A stretch of DNA of 64,000 nucleotides, taken from positions 186,001 to 250,000 of the forward strand of contig NZ_PVBT01000003.1 in the NCBI RefSeq assembly GCF_002980555.1, in the 5' to 3' direction. The position numbers and the translations under genes were made by a program. The notes beneath the pieces were generated by a model. That model had not been told where the DNA came from. It did no database searches and saw nothing but the letters and a program-made list of their open reading frames with translations. Source of the DNA: Phyllobacterium myrsinacearum. GTDB taxonomy: Bacteria > Pseudomonadota > Alphaproteobacteria > Rhizobiales > Rhizobiaceae. The stretch's first letter is position 1. Each line of letters starts with the position of its first letter. Shown piece by piece: positions 9,956 to 19,568 of this stretch.

Positions 9956-10963
9956 ATGAAATCAAGAACCCTGATGCGTCTTGCACTAACGGCACTCCTG
10001 TCTTTTTCCGCAGTGACAAACGTTTTTGCCGAGGACGGTCCGGCCAAGCAGCTCTTCGGCGCGGTCAAGCTGCCGACGCTCGGCGCGCCGCAATCGGCAG
10101 GATTTTACGCCAAGGGCTGCCTTGCCGGCGGCGTGGCGCTGCCGGTCAACGGCCCGACATGGCAGGTCATGCGCCTGTCGCGCAACCGCAATTGGGGACA
10201 TCCCCGGATGATTGCCCTGCTGGAACGGCTGTCGCGGGACGCCGCCGCCAAGGATGGCTGGCCGGGTCTGCTGGTCGGCGACATCTCGCAGCCGCGCGGC
10301 GGCCCGATGCTGACAGGCCACGCGTCGCACCAGGTCGGTCTCGACGCGGATATCTGGCTTACCCCCATGCCCAATTACCGCTTCACCAATGACCAGCGCG
10401 AAAAGGTGGAAGCCAGGTCTATGCTGAAGGGCGATACGCTCTATGTCGACCCGAACAGATGGACGCCAGCTCATGCGGCGCTTTTGAAGCGGGCCGCGAG
10501 CTATGACGAGGTGGAGCGCATCTTCGTCCATCCGGGCATCAAGAAAAAACTCTGCGAGACCGTACAGGGGGACCGCAGCTGGATGGCCAAGATCCGCCCC
10601 TATTGGGGGCACTTCTATCACTTCCATGTCCGGATCAAATGTCAGCCCGGCTCGCCCAACTGCAAGCCGCAGGAGCCCATCGGGACATCCGACGGTTGCG
10701 ACAAGTCCCTGGCCTGGTGGTTCACCGACGAGCCATGGCGCAAGGCGCCCGAGCCGGAGAAGCCGGTCAAGCCCAAGATCATGATGCTGTCGGACCTGCC
10801 GAAGGCCTGCGCACAGATCCTGGATGCGCCGGGACCGCAATCGGCCGATCAGGTTACCTACGGTCTTGGAGCAAAGGCGGCGGCGGGCAGCGATGTCCCG
10901 GCTGTCGTGCCGGATCAGCCGTCGGCCGTCCCCCTGCCCAAACAGCGGACAAAGACCAAATAG
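9956..10963 (+). CDS. mepA: Penicillin-insensitive murein endopeptidase MepA
   Basis: Periplasmic metallo-endopeptidase (M74, LAS superfamily) that cuts the D-Ala-meso-DAP cross-links of peptidoglycan. A Sec signal peptide spans about residues 1-22 (cleavage near VFA-E). Zinc ligands are visible in [14 protein letters not shown] near 121 and HFYHFHVRI near 219. At 335 residues it is somewhat longer than E. coli MepA because of a proline/lysine-rich C-terminal region. It appears monocistronic. Confidence 0.95.
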   Translation: MKSRTLMRLALTALLSFSAVTNVFAEDGPAKQLFGAVKLPTLGAPQSAGFYAKGCLAGGVALPVNGPTWQVMRLSRNRNWGHPRMIALLERLSRDAAAKDGWPGLLVGDISQPRGGPMLTGHASHQVGLDADIWLTPMPNYRFTNDQREKVEARSMLKGDTLYVDPNRWTPAHAALLKRAASYDEVERIFVHPGIKKKLCETVQGDRSWMAKIRPYWGHFYHFHVRIKCQPGSPNCKPQEPIGTSDGCDKSLAWWFTDEPWRKAPEPEKPVKPKIMMLSDLPKACAQILDAPGPQSADQVTYGLGAKAAAGSDVPAVVPDQPSAVPLPKQRTKTK

Positions 10964-11096
10964 ACATCCGGACACACCGCCCGGCAGTGGCAGGGCGGCA
11001 CCGGTTCAGGTCTTTTTTGTCTGCAGTCTTTTCAGGCGGGCACGAATTGAGTATAGGGTTTCAATCGATTTAAGACCAGGACCAGAGCACCTCTTG

Positions 11097-11489
11097 ATGC
11101 AGCAGCCTTTTCGCCTCGCGCTGATCGCCCATGACCAGAAAAAGGATGACATGGTGGCTTTCGCGCGCGCCTATGAAAGCCTGCTCGCGCCCTGCTCCAT
11201 CGTCGCCACCGGAACCACCGGCGGACTGATCATGGAGGCCTGCCCGTCCTTGCAGATCACACGGGTCAAGAGCGGCCCGCTCGGCGGCGACCAGCAGATC
11301 GGCGCGCTCATTGCCGAAGGCCTGATCGACGGCCTGATTTTCTTTGTCGACCCGCTGTCGCCCATGCCGCACGACGTGGACGTGAAGGCGCTGATGCGGC
11401 TCGGCATCGTCTATGACATTCCGATGGCCTTGAACCGGGCAACCGCCGAGGTTCTCGTGCAAAAGAAGGGTTTGCTGCGCGCCGATTGA
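11097..11489 (+). CDS. mgsA: Methylglyoxal synthase
   Basis: Converts dihydroxyacetone phosphate to methylglyoxal and phosphate, a bypass that relieves sugar-phosphate build-up. The 130-residue protein carries [13 protein letters not shown], the phosphate-binding [17 protein letters not shown] and [18 protein letters not shown], which hold the catalytic Asp/His residues. It is shorter than the E. coli enzyme, as usual in rhizobia. The start ATG lacks a strong ribosome binding site. It precedes glk by about 45 bp, placing two sugar-phosphate genes together. Confidence 0.95.
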   Translation: MQQPFRLALIAHDQKKDDMVAFARAYESLLAPCSIVATGTTGGLIMEACPSLQITRVKSGPLGGDQQIGALIAEGLIDGLIFFVDPLSPMPHDVDVKALMRLGIVYDIPMALNRATAEVLVQKKGLLRAD

Positions 11490-11533
11490 CGGTTAAGCAT
11501 GGCGCAGCACGATTGAGATTGGGGACGGAATTT

Positions 11534-12562
11534 ATGGTTACTTCTGCAGACACCGATTGCATCATGAAATTTCCAATCCTGGTTGGAGATATCGGTGGCA
11601 CCAATGCGCGTTTCGCCATTCTTGTCGATGCCTATGCGGAACCGAAAGAGTTCCCCATCATCCAGACGGCGGACTTTGAAACCATTGACGAGGCGATCCA
11701 GAACGCCATCCTCGATCATACGTCGATCCAGCCGCGCTCGGCGGTCCTGGCCATTGCCGGGCCGGTGGAAGGCGACGAGATCGACTTGACAAACTGCGCC
11801 TGGGTGGTCAAGCCGCGCCAGATGATGGAAACCCTCGGTCTTTCCGACATCACCGTGCTCAACGATTTCGAAGCGCAGGCGCTGGCCGTCGTGTCGCTGG
11901 AGCCCAAACACCTGGAAAAACTGGGCGGCGGCGCCGGGGACCCGCATGGCAGCCGCGCTGTCCTCGGACCCGGCACCGGCCTTGGCGTTGCCGGCATGGT
12001 GCGCTCACGCAACAGCTGGGTTCCCGTACCGGGTGAAGGCGGCCATGTGGACATCGGCCCGCGCACGGCGCGCGATCTCGAACTCTTCCCGCACATCGAA
12101 CACATCGAGGGGCGCATCTCAGGCGAACAGCTTTTGTGCGGCCGCGGCCTGCAGAACATTTACCGAGCGATCTGCAAGGTTGCCGGGACGCCGGCCACGT
12201 TGCAGAGCCCTGCCGACATCACCGCGGCAGGCCTTTCCGGCGAATCCGCCGAGGCAAAGGAAACCCTTTCGCTGTTCGTCACCTATCTCGGCCGTCTTGC
12301 CGGGGATTTCGCACTGACCTTCATGGCACGCGGCGGTGTCTATCTCGCCGGCGGCATCGTCCAGAAAATCGTGGAACCGCTGAAACACCCGTCTTTCCGC
12401 GAAGCTTTCGAAGACAAGGCACCGCATCGCCAGATCCTGACCGAGACGCCGGTCTACATCATCACGCATCCGCTTGCAGCGCTCAGCGGGCTGTCCGCCT
12501 TCTCGCGCACGCCCACCCGCTTCGGCGTGGCAACCGAAGGCCGCCGCTGGCGCAAGGATTAG
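11534..12562 (+). CDS. glk: Glucokinase
   Basis: ATP-dependent glucokinase of the bacterial Glk (ROK-unrelated) type, 342 residues. [10 protein letters not shown] (19-28) is the phosphate-binding loop, followed by GPGTGLG near 146 and the [12 protein letters not shown] segment near 166 typical of Glk. The frame is open back to a TTG overlapping the mgsA stop, but ATG 11534 has GGGGACGGAA at the right distance and matches the family's short N-terminal lead. Provides glucose 6-phosphate to the Entner-Doudoroff and pentose-phosphate routes. Confidence 0.95.
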   Translation: MVTSADTDCIMKFPILVGDIGGTNARFAILVDAYAEPKEFPIIQTADFETIDEAIQNAILDHTSIQPRSAVLAIAGPVEGDEIDLTNCAWVVKPRQMMETLGLSDITVLNDFEAQALAVVSLEPKHLEKLGGGAGDPHGSRAVLGPGTGLGVAGMVRSRNSWVPVPGEGGHVDIGPRTARDLELFPHIEHIEGRISGEQLLCGRGLQNIYRAICKVAGTPATLQSPADITAAGLSGESAEAKETLSLFVTYLGRLAGDFALTFMARGGVYLAGGIVQKIVEPLKHPSFREAFEDKAPHRQILTETPVYIITHPLAALSGLSAFSRTPTRFGVATEGRRWRKD

Positions 12563-12728
12563 ACTTTTCGTGGAGACGCCAGGGCAACACCTGCCCTGTC
12601 CCGTTCACGACGATGGCCAAAACCGATAGGCAAGGCGGATCAATAAGGTTATAGGGTCAGCTTGAAGAAGGGCGCGATCACTCGAAACCGTTGCCTGAAC
12701 GCTTGATACGAACGAGTTGCCGTCCGTC

Positions 12729-14564
12729 ATGAATGATCAGACCAAGAAGAAGAAAATCGATCCGAACGAAGCCATGCGGGTTATCCGCAGGGTTTGGAAT
12801 GAAAACGCACGCGAGCATCGGTCATCCTACGCCATTGCCATTCCCGCCATGCTGGCTGTTGCCGGGACGACGGCATTTGTTGCCATCATCTTCAAGGAAG
12901 TCATCAACGGAATTTATTATGACCGCCGCGCTGATCTCATCACAACGATCAGTCTGAGTGTTCTTTTTGCCTTCATCATTCGCGGTGTCGCTACTTATAT
13001 CCAATCCGTCACCATGGCCAAGATTGGCAACAATATCGTTGCACGGTATCAGCAGAAAATCTTTGACCACCTTATGAAACTTGGCCTCGATTTCTATACG
13101 GATACCCGTTCGGCCCAGCTTGCGGCGCGGATCAACCAGAACGTGGCTGGCGTGCGCGAGCTTCTCGATGTTGTCGTTACCACAATCGGCAAGGATATTC
13201 CCACGCTTCTGTCGTTGATAGCGGGCATGATTTATCTTGATCCGTTTCTGTCGCTTCTGGCCCTGCTGATCGGCCCACCAGTAATCCTGGCGGTGCGTTA
13301 TCTGTCAAAGCGCCTGCGCAGCATTCATCGTGAATCTGTTACGTTGAATTCGCATCTGCTCGGAGCAATGCAGGAATCCACACAGGGTATTGCCATCGTC
13401 AAGGCTTTTACCATGGAAGATCAGCTTCGAACCAAGATCAGTGACCTGATAAAACGTGTAGAGGAACGCGCCAACAAGATCGCTCGCGTTTCGGAACGTA
13501 TAACACCATTCACTGAGCTGATCGCTGGCGTCGCGATAGCGTCGATGATTGCCTATACGGGTTATCGCGCGGTTTACGACCAGCAGCCGCCTGGCGCCAT
13601 GTTCAGCTTCATGACCGCCATGCTTCTTGCTTATGATCCCATCCGTCGTCTGGCACGCGTTCAGGTCGGTCTGGAAAAGTCGCTGGTCAATGCGCGGATG
13701 GTCTTCGAGATTCTTGATGTGGAACCGCGTCAGGCGGACAGCATTGGCGCGGTGCCCATTACCGTCCCGACGGGCGAAGTGCAGTTCGACAATGTGCGCT
13801 TCAGCTATGGCAACGACGTGCCCGTGCTGCACGGCATCAGCTTTACCGCCGAAGCCGGCAAGACCACGGCCATCATCGGCGCTTCCGGGGCGGGCAAATC
13901 GACCCTGATCGGCCTCATCCAGCGCTTCTACGACATCGACAGCGGCCGCATTCTCATCGACGGGCAGGACATTGCCTATGTCAGCAAGAAATCCCTGCGC
14001 CAGTCCATCGCCTATGTCTCGCAGCAGCCCTATCTGTTCGAAGGCACCATTGCCGACAACATCCGCTATGGCCGTCCCGATGCCACCGATGAAGAGGTGA
14101 TCGAGGCGGCAAAGCTGGCCAATGCCGACGAGTTCATCCGCCTGCAGCCGCAGAGCTACGGTACCGAGGTTGGCGAGAACGGCGCGACCCTTTCCGGCGG
14201 CCAGCGCCAGCGCCTGTCCATCGCCCGCGCCCTTGTCCGCAATGCTTCCATTCTCCTGCTCGACGAGGCCACCTCGGCCCTCGACAATGAATCGGAAAAA
14301 CGCGTGCAGCAGGCGCTGGAACACGTGATGCAGGGCCGCACCACCATCGTCATCGCCCATCGCCTGTCGACCATCGTCAATGCCGACCATATCGTCGTCA
14401 TGGAAGCCGGGCGCATCGTCGAGGAAGGCGTGCACGAAACCTTGCTCGATGTGCCGAACGGCATCTATGCGCGCTTCTATCAGTTGCAGGGCAAGGAAGA
14501 GTCGACCATCATCGACGACAACAGTGACATGCAGCCAACACCAGTGACAGGAACGGCCGAATGA
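12729..14564 (+). CDS. ABC exporter, fused permease and ATPase (MsbA-like)
   Basis: Half-size ABC exporter of 611 residues that would work as a homodimer in the inner membrane. An N-terminal six-helix type 1 exporter domain covers about residues 30-330, followed by the ATPase: Walker [10 protein letters not shown] near 384, signature LSGGQRQRL near 488 and Walker [13 protein letters not shown] near 508. It resembles MsbA and multidrug or lipid exporters; the substrate is not evident. The membrane half uses noticeably more A/T-ending and rare codons (ATA, GTA) than the ATPase half. It overlaps dapB by 4 nt (ATGA), so exporter, dapB and probably gpmA are co-transcribed. Confidence 0.92.
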   Translation: MNDQTKKKKIDPNEAMRVIRRVWNENAREHRSSYAIAIPAMLAVAGTTAFVAIIFKEVINGIYYDRRADLITTISLSVLFAFIIRGVATYIQSVTMAKIGNNIVARYQQKIFDHLMKLGLDFYTDTRSAQLAARINQNVAGVRELLDVVVTTIGKDIPTLLSLIAGMIYLDPFLSLLALLIGPPVILAVRYLSKRLRSIHRESVTLNSHLLGAMQESTQGIAIVKAFTMEDQLRTKISDLIKRVEERANKIARVSERITPFTELIAGVAIASMIAYTGYRAVYDQQPPGAMFSFMTAMLLAYDPIRRLARVQVGLEKSLVNARMVFEILDVEPRQADSIGAVPITVPTGEVQFDNVRFSYGNDVPVLHGISFTAEAGKTTAIIGASGAGKSTLIGLIQRFYDIDSGRILIDGQDIAYVSKKSLRQSIAYVSQQPYLFEGTIADNIRYGRPDATDEEVIEAAKLANADEFIRLQPQSYGTEVGENGATLSGGQRQRLSIARALVRNASILLLDEATSALDNESEKRVQQALEHVMQGRTTIVIAHRLSTIVNADHIVVMEAGRIVEEGVHETLLDVPNGIYARFYQLQGKEESTIIDDNSDMQPTPVTGTAE

Positions 14565-15385
14565 GCGGGACACCGGAAATGAAGCTTGCAGTTGTCGGCG
14601 CCGGCGGCCGCATGGGCCAGACGCTGATCCGCGCGATTCAGGCCATCGACGGGGCTGTGCTTGCCGGCGCGATCGAGCGCCCCGGTTCACCGCATATCGG
14701 CCTCGATGCGGGCGAACTTGCCGGCGTCGGCCATCTCGGCATCCCCGTCACCGACGACGCGCTGTCGGTCTTTGTCGGGGTTGAGGGCGTGCTCGATTTC
14801 ACCGCTCCGGCCGCGACGGTCGCCTTTGCCGAACTCGCCGCCCAGGCGCGTATCGTCCACGTGATCGGCACAACCGGCTGTTCGCCTGATGATGATGCCA
14901 AGATCCGTGCGGCGGCGCGGCATGCGGCCGTGATCAAATCGGGCAATATGAGCCTTGGCGTCAATCTCCTCGGCGTGCTGGTCAAGCAGGCTGCCAAGGC
15001 GCTGGGTGCGGATGATTTCGACATCGAGATTCTGGAAATGCACCACAAGCACAAGGTCGATGCCCCGTCCGGCACGGCATTGCTTTTGGGCGAAGCAGCC
15101 GTCGCAGGCCGCAATGTGTCGCTGGCCGATCACAGCGTGCGCGTGCGCGACGGGCATACCGGCCCGCGTGAAGACGGCACGATCGGCTTTGCCTCGCTGC
15201 GCGGCGGTTCCGTCGTCGGCGATCATTCGGTCATCCTGGCCGGACCGGGCGAGCGGATCACCCTGTCGCACCATGCGGAAGACCGCACGATTTTTGCCCG
15301 TGGCGCCGTCAAGGCAGCGCTCTGGGGCAAGGGCCGCAAGCCGGGCCTCTATTCCATGCTCGACGTGCTTGGCCTCAACACCTGA
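14561..15385 (+). CDS. dapB: 4-hydroxy-tetrahydrodipicolinate reductase
   Basis: Reduces 4-hydroxy-tetrahydrodipicolinate with NAD(P)H in lysine and meso-DAP synthesis. The nucleotide-binding GAGGRMGQT is near residue 13, and the catalytic and substrate-binding segment [13 protein letters not shown] is near 161. Length is 274 residues, standard. The start ATG overlaps the ABC exporter's TGA. An internal ATG six codons on (MKLAVVG) would also serve and gives the usual family N-terminus. gpmA follows after 27 bp. Confidence 0.96.
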   Translation: MSGTPEMKLAVVGAGGRMGQTLIRAIQAIDGAVLAGAIERPGSPHIGLDAGELAGVGHLGIPVTDDALSVFVGVEGVLDFTAPAATVAFAELAAQARIVHVIGTTGCSPDDDAKIRAAARHAAVIKSGNMSLGVNLLGVLVKQAAKALGADDFDIEILEMHHKHKVDAPSGTALLLGEAAVAGRNVSLADHSVRVRDGHTGPREDGTIGFASLRGGSVVGDHSVILAGPGERITLSHHAEDRTIFARGAVKAALWGKGRKPGLYSMLDVLGLNT

Positions 15386-15412
15386 CTTTTCCCGTTCAAC
15401 AGGAGTATTGCA

Positions 15413-16033
15413 ATGTCCGGAACCCTCGTCCTTGTCCGTCATGGCCAGAGCGAATGGAATTTGAAGAATCTGTTTACCGGCTGGCGCGATCCGGGGCTGA
15501 CCGAGCTTGGCCACAGCGAAGCCAAGGCCGCGGGCCAGCGGCTGAAGGCGAAGGGCCTGCATTTCGATATCGCCTACACATCGGTGCTGTCACGCGCCCA
15601 GGTGACCCTGCAGCACATCCTTGACGAGGTTGGCCAGCCGGGGCTTGAGACGATCCGCAACCAGGCGCTGAACGAACGCGACTATGGCGACCTCTCCGGC
15701 CTCAACAAGGACGATGCGCGCGCCAAATGGGGCGAGGACCAGGTGCATATCTGGCGCCGCTCCTATGACGTGCCGCCGCCCGGCGGCGAAAGCCTGCGCG
15801 ACACGGGCGCTCGCGTCTGGCCCTATTACCTGCATGACGTGCAGCCGCACGTGCTGCGCGGCGAGACGGTTCTGGTGGCGGCGCACGGCAATTCGCTGCG
15901 CGCCCTCATCATGGCGCTGGAAGGCCTGACCAGCGAAGAGATCATTGCGCAGGAGCTGGCGACGGGCGTGCCGATTATCTACACGCTCAACGCTGATTCG
16001 ACAGTCGCATCCAAGGAAATCCTGACCGCCTGA
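15413..16033 (+). CDS. gpmA: 2,3-bisphosphoglycerate-dependent phosphoglycerate mutase
   Basis: Interconverts 3- and 2-phosphoglycerate through a phosphohistidine. The RHG motif ([10 protein letters not shown], His10) carries the nucleophile; the second catalytic histidine is in AAHGNSLRA near 157. The 206-residue length matches the short rhizobial form rather than the 250-residue E. coli enzyme. A clear AGGAG lies at 15401-15405. It ends at a strong hairpin terminator at 16063-16098. Confidence 0.96.
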   Translation: MSGTLVLVRHGQSEWNLKNLFTGWRDPGLTELGHSEAKAAGQRLKAKGLHFDIAYTSVLSRAQVTLQHILDEVGQPGLETIRNQALNERDYGDLSGLNKDDARAKWGEDQVHIWRRSYDVPPPGGESLRDTGARVWPYYLHDVQPHVLRGETVLVAAHGNSLRALIMALEGLTSEEIIAQELATGVPIIYTLNADSTVASKEILTA

Positions 16034-16062
16034 TCCGGCGGCGTTTGCCTGTGATTCGCATG

Positions 16063-16098
16063 AACCCGCGCCGGGACACCGGCGCGGGTTTGTTGTTT
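16063..16098 (+). terminator. Rho-independent terminator after gpmA
   Basis: A 12-bp perfect stem (AACCCGCGCCGG at 16063-16074, CCGGCGCGGGTT at 16079-16090) with a 4-nt loop is followed by a T-rich tract. Confidence 0.85.
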
Positions 16099-16225
16099 GT
16101 GCTGGTCTTTTCACCCTTATTTGCGGGTCTTTGCCGCAACTGAGACACCGGAATGAGAATAGGTCGATAAATACCCGACAAATGGATTGACAGAGTTCCG
16201 CCCGCCCCTTACATGAGACCCCGCT

Positions 16226-16310
16226 GCCCAGATGGCGGAATTGGTAGACGCGCACGGTTCAGGTCCGTGTGCCGCAAGGCGTGGAGGTTCGAGTCCTCTT
16301 CTGGGCACCA
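16226..16310 (+). tRNA. tRNA-Leu (CAG)
   Basis: 85 nt including an encoded CCA. The acceptor stem GCCCAGA pairs with TCTGGGC, with discriminator A. The anticodon arm CACGG/CCGTG encloses a loop with anticodon CAG at 16260-16262. A long variable arm and the T-loop sequence GTTCGAGTC are present, as expected for a class II leucine tRNA. Confidence 0.97.
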
Positions 16311-16353
16311 TTTCCCATTCGTCCGACGTATACCAACGTCCATGGATGATCAG

Positions 16354-16381
16354 AAAAACCCCGGTTTCCCCGGGGTTTTTT
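16354..16381 (+). terminator. Rho-independent terminator after tRNA-Leu
   Basis: AAAAACCCCGG pairs with CCGGGGTTTTT around a 5-nt loop and ends in six Ts. It lies 44 bp behind the tRNA. Confidence 0.85.
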
Positions 16382-16505
16382 CTTGTCTATCATTCACCCG
16401 CGTTCACGATGCTTTGGCATCTGCCCTCATTTGCATCACCAAAAGGCCACACATGGCCCCGATAGACGCGGTTTGACAGTGTGAATGGAACCGAAGGGGA
16501 TAAAC

Positions 16506-17600
16506 ATGGCAGTCCGTCGCAACCTATTGAAAGCGGCCGTCGCTATCGGATTCACCGGAATGATCGGCAGAGGCGCAACCATGGCATTTGCCGCCGATGA
16601 CACGTGGCACATGCCCGACGAGGGCGATCCGCACACGGCGACATGGATGGCGTTTGGCCCGAGCGAAGACGTATGGGGCAAGAAGCTCCAGCGCGGCGCG
16701 CAGAACAATCTTGCCGCGATCGCCAAGGCCATCTCCGCGCATGAACCGGTCAATATGCTCGTGCGGGCGGAAGACCGCGACACGGCCGAGCGCCTGTGCG
16801 GCGATGCGGTGACGTTGTTCGTGCACGAGATCGACGATCTGTGGATGCGCGATACCGGGCCGGTCTTCGTCAAGAACGGCGCCGGTCAGCTGGCCGGCGT
16901 TGACTTCAACTTCAACGGCTGGGGCAACAAGCAGGACCACAGCGGCGACGCGGAAGTTGCGGAATTTGTCACCGGCAAGACGAAGGTGGAGACACTGCGC
17001 ACCAAACTGGTGCTGGAAGGCGGCGGCATTGAAGTCGATGGCAAGGGCACGGCAATCATCACCGAGAGTTGCGTCCTGAACAAAAACCGCAATCCCGGCG
17101 TGAGCAGGGAACAGTGCGAAGAGGAGCTGGGGCGTCTTCTCGGGCTGAAGAAGATCATCTGGCTGCCGGGTATCAAGGGCAAGGACATCACCGACGGCCA
17201 TACGGATTTTTACGCCCGCTTCGTCAGCCCCGGTGTCGTGGTTGCCGGTCTTGACACGGATCCGACCTCCTATGATCACGCCGTGACCAAACGGCATCTT
17301 GAACTGCTCAAGGAAGCGACCGACAGCGCCGGGCAGAAATTGCAGGTGGTTGTCATTCCCGGACCGGGCAGCGTGCGGCCGCAGTTCGAGAACAAGGAAT
17401 TCGCAGCCGGCTACATCAATTTCTACCTGTGCAACGGCGCCGTCATCGCCCCTGAATTCGGTGACAAGAAGGCTGACAATTTCTGCCGTGACGCGCTGCG
17501 GGATGTCCTGCCGGGGCGCGAGATCGTGCAGCTTAACATCGATGCGATCGCGGCGGGCGGCGGTGGCATCCACTGCACGACCCAGCAGCAGCCTGCGTGA
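16506..17600 (+). CDS. Exported agmatine deiminase / peptidyl-arginine deiminase-family protein
   Basis: Member of the PPAD/agmatine deiminase superfamily, 364 residues including a twin-arginine type leader (RRNLLKAAVAIG at 4-15, cleavage near AFA-A). The conserved pentein motifs are present: DDLWMRDTGP near 110, EGGG near 172, DGHTD near 230 and the nucleophilic Cys in GGGGIHC near 357. These fit hydrolysis of a guanidino group to citrulline or carbamoyl-putrescine plus ammonia. ATG 16506 is chosen for AAGGGG 8-14 nt upstream. Cytosolic AguA lacks a leader, so export is the notable point. The substrate is unknown. Confidence 0.85.
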   Translation: MAVRRNLLKAAVAIGFTGMIGRGATMAFAADDTWHMPDEGDPHTATWMAFGPSEDVWGKKLQRGAQNNLAAIAKAISAHEPVNMLVRAEDRDTAERLCGDAVTLFVHEIDDLWMRDTGPVFVKNGAGQLAGVDFNFNGWGNKQDHSGDAEVAEFVTGKTKVETLRTKLVLEGGGIEVDGKGTAIITESCVLNKNRNPGVSREQCEEELGRLLGLKKIIWLPGIKGKDITDGHTDFYARFVSPGVVVAGLDTDPTSYDHAVTKRHLELLKEATDSAGQKLQVVVIPGPGSVRPQFENKEFAAGYINFYLCNGAVIAPEFGDKKADNFCRDALRDVLPGREIVQLNIDAIAAGGGGIHCTTQQQPA

Positions 17601-17709
17601 CGCCATTGCGGCGCCTGCAGGCGCACGCGCCATTGCGTGCAAAGCTGTTTCCGCCAAGCCTCCGGCATGCGATACTCCAACCGCGAAGGCTTCAGCGGAG
17701 TATCAATGC

Positions 17710-17889
17710 ATGATCCGGCTTATCATCATTCTCGCACTGCTCATTCTGGTCCTGTTCCTGATCTACAGCATCATCAACAGCGTCCGCACGAAGCAGATCG
17801 ACTGGACCGGCATCGGCGTCACGCTCGCCTTGATCATGCTTGCCCTCTATCTGCGCGGCGTGACGGGTATCGGCGGTGTCGGCTTCTGA
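17710..17889 (+). CDS. Small two-helix membrane protein, unknown function
   Basis: A 59-residue frame with GGAG about 9 nt before ATG 17710. The product is almost entirely hydrophobic: one helix at about residues 2-23 (IRLIIILALLILVLFLIYSI), a short polar turn with Arg-Thr-Lys-Gln, then a second helix at about 34-50, ending in glycine-rich residues. I do not recognise the family. It sits between a secreted deiminase-type gene and altronate dehydratase, which has its own promoter, so no functional link is assured. The composition and ribosome binding site argue that it is real. Confidence 0.55.
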   Translation: MIRLIIILALLILVLFLIYSIINSVRTKQIDWTGIGVTLALIMLALYLRGVTGIGGVGF

Positions 17890-17920
17890 AAATCAGGCGC
17901 TGCGTGGTCACCTTGACACA

Positions 17921-17949
17921 TTGCAACCTCTTGTCCGGCGAATTAATAT
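17921..17949 (+). promoter_or_regulatory. Promoter of the altronate dehydratase gene
   Basis: -35 TTGCAA at 17921-17926, a 17-bp spacer and -10 TAATAT at 17944-17949. The predicted start of transcription is about 17956, just ahead of CAGGAG at 17961-17966. The -10 lies inside the repeated 18-bp operator-like element, a layout typical of repression. Confidence 0.6.
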
Positions 17950-17953
17950 ATCA
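17936..17953. promoter_or_regulatory. Candidate uronate operator, copy 1
   Basis: The right half, ATTAATATATCA (17942-17953), is identical over 12 bp to the minus-strand copy at 23707-23724; the left half is degenerate (13 of 18 positions match overall). It overlaps the -10 hexamer of the altronate dehydratase promoter. Confidence 0.55.
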
Positions 17954-17972
17954 GTCTACTCAGGAGACTTTT

Positions 17973-19499
17973 ATGGACACGCTCACATCCCCACGCCATC
18001 TGCGCCTGCACACCTCCGACAATGTGGTGGTGGCGGTGGATGCCTTTCAGGCCGGACAGCATGTGGAGGACGTGACCGTCAGGGACCGCGTGCCGCGCGG
18101 CCATAAACTTGCATCAAAGCCCATTGCGCTGGGGGAACCTGTGCGCAAATTCGGCCAGATCATCGGCTCGGCGTCCAAACCCATCGCCCCGGGCGAATGG
18201 GTGCACGAACACAACCTCGATTTCAGCAGCTTTGCCCGCCAGCCGGACAGCAGCCACGAAACCCATGCGGGCGGCATCCTGCCGGTTGAGCAGCAGGCGA
18301 CATTCCAGGGGTTCCGCCGGGCCAATGGCCGCGCGGGCACCCGCAACTATATCGGCGTGCTGACCTCGGTCAATTGTTCCGCATCGGTTGCCCGCTTCAT
18401 CGCCGAAGCGGTGCAGCGCTCCGGACTGCTCGACGATTACCCGATGATCGACGGCATCATTCCGCTCGTGCATGGCGGCGGCTGCGCGCTCGACGTCAAG
18501 GGTGAAGGCTACGAGGTGCTCAAGCGTACCCAGTGGGGCTATGCCACCAATCCGAACATCGCCGCGGTGCTGATGGTCGGCCTTGGCTGTGAAGGGTTTC
18601 AGATCGGCCGCTGGAAGGAAGCCTACAACATCGTCGAAAGCGATACGTTCCGCAGCCTGACCATTCAGGAAGTGGGCGGCACGCGCAAGACCATGGAAGC
18701 CGGCATTGCCGCAGTGCGCGACATGCTGCCGACGGCAGCCAATGTGAAGCGCGAGACCATTCCGGCATCGGAACTGATGCTGGCGCTGCAATGCGGCGGA
18801 TCCGATGGCTATTCCGGCATCACCGCCAATCCGGCGCTGGGCGCGGCGGTCGACCTTCTGGTCAAGCAGGGCGGCACGGCCATCCTGTCGGAAACGCCGG
18901 AGATTTACGGGGCTGAGCATCTTTTGATCGAACGCGCCTCCAACCCGGAAGCGGTGACGCGGCTGCAATCCATCATTGCCTGGTGGGAGGATTACACCGC
19001 CCGCAACCGGATGGAGATGAACAACAATCCCTCCCCGGGCAACAAGGCGGGTGGGCTGACCACCATTCTGGAAAAATCGCTGGGCGCGGTCGCCAAGTCG
19101 GGCACCACGCCGCTGGAAGCGGTCTATGGCTACGCCGAACCGGTGACGGCGCGCGGCCTCGTGTTCATGGACACACCTGGCTACGATCCCGTCTCGGCCA
19201 CGGGACAGGTGGCGGGCGGCGCCAATATCCTCTGCTTCACCACCGGACGCGGTTCGGCCTATGGCTGCAAGCCGACGCCGTCGATCAAGCTTGCCACCAA
19301 CACCCCCATGTATACCCAGATGATCGAGGACATGGATATCAATTGCGGCGATGTGCTCGATGGCGTGTCGATCGAAGACAAGGGCCGCGAAATCTTCGAG
19401 CAGGTGCTGCGGGTGGCCTCGGGCGAGCGCAGCAAATCCGAACTGCTCGGTTATGGCGACGCGGAATTCGTGCCCTGGCAGATCGGCGCCACCATGTAG
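17973..19499 (+). CDS. uxaA: Altronate dehydratase family protein (UxaA-type)
   Basis: Dehydrates D-altronate to 2-keto-3-deoxygluconate in galacturonate catabolism. An N-terminal SAF domain (about residues 1-95) is joined to the large GarD/UxaA dehydratase domain (about 110-508). Recognisable segments are GRAGTRNYIGVLTSVNCSAS, HGGGCALD, LQCGGSDGYSGITANPALG and SPGNKAGGLTTI. At 508 residues it is a complete full-length form. The ATG has CAGGAG 7-12 nt upstream. It is transcribed on its own and converges on the ABC importer operon at a shared terminator. A different sugar-acid substrate remains possible; the uxaC/uxuAB neighbours support altronate. Confidence 0.87.
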   Translation: MDTLTSPRHLRLHTSDNVVVAVDAFQAGQHVEDVTVRDRVPRGHKLASKPIALGEPVRKFGQIIGSASKPIAPGEWVHEHNLDFSSFARQPDSSHETHAGGILPVEQQATFQGFRRANGRAGTRNYIGVLTSVNCSASVARFIAEAVQRSGLLDDYPMIDGIIPLVHGGGCALDVKGEGYEVLKRTQWGYATNPNIAAVLMVGLGCEGFQIGRWKEAYNIVESDTFRSLTIQEVGGTRKTMEAGIAAVRDMLPTAANVKRETIPASELMLALQCGGSDGYSGITANPALGAAVDLLVKQGGTAILSETPEIYGAEHLLIERASNPEAVTRLQSIIAWWEDYTARNRMEMNNNPSPGNKAGGLTTILEKSLGAVAKSGTTPLEAVYGYAEPVTARGLVFMDTPGYDPVSATGQVAGGANILCFTTGRGSAYGCKPTPSIKLATNTPMYTQMIEDMDINCGDVLDGVSIEDKGREIFEQVLRVASGERSKSELLGYGDAEFVPWQIGATM

Positions 19500-19519
19500 T
19501 CCGGGCTGCGATATCAGCA

Positions 19520-19546
19520 AAAACGGGAGCCGATGGCTCCCGTTTT
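19520..19546. terminator. Bidirectional terminator
   Basis: A 12-bp perfect stem, AAAACGGGAGCC / GGCTCCCGTTTT, with a 3-nt loop. It serves the altronate dehydratase gene and the convergent ABC importer operon. Confidence 0.85.
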
Positions 19547-19568
19547 CATATCCGGCGCATGATCGGGA

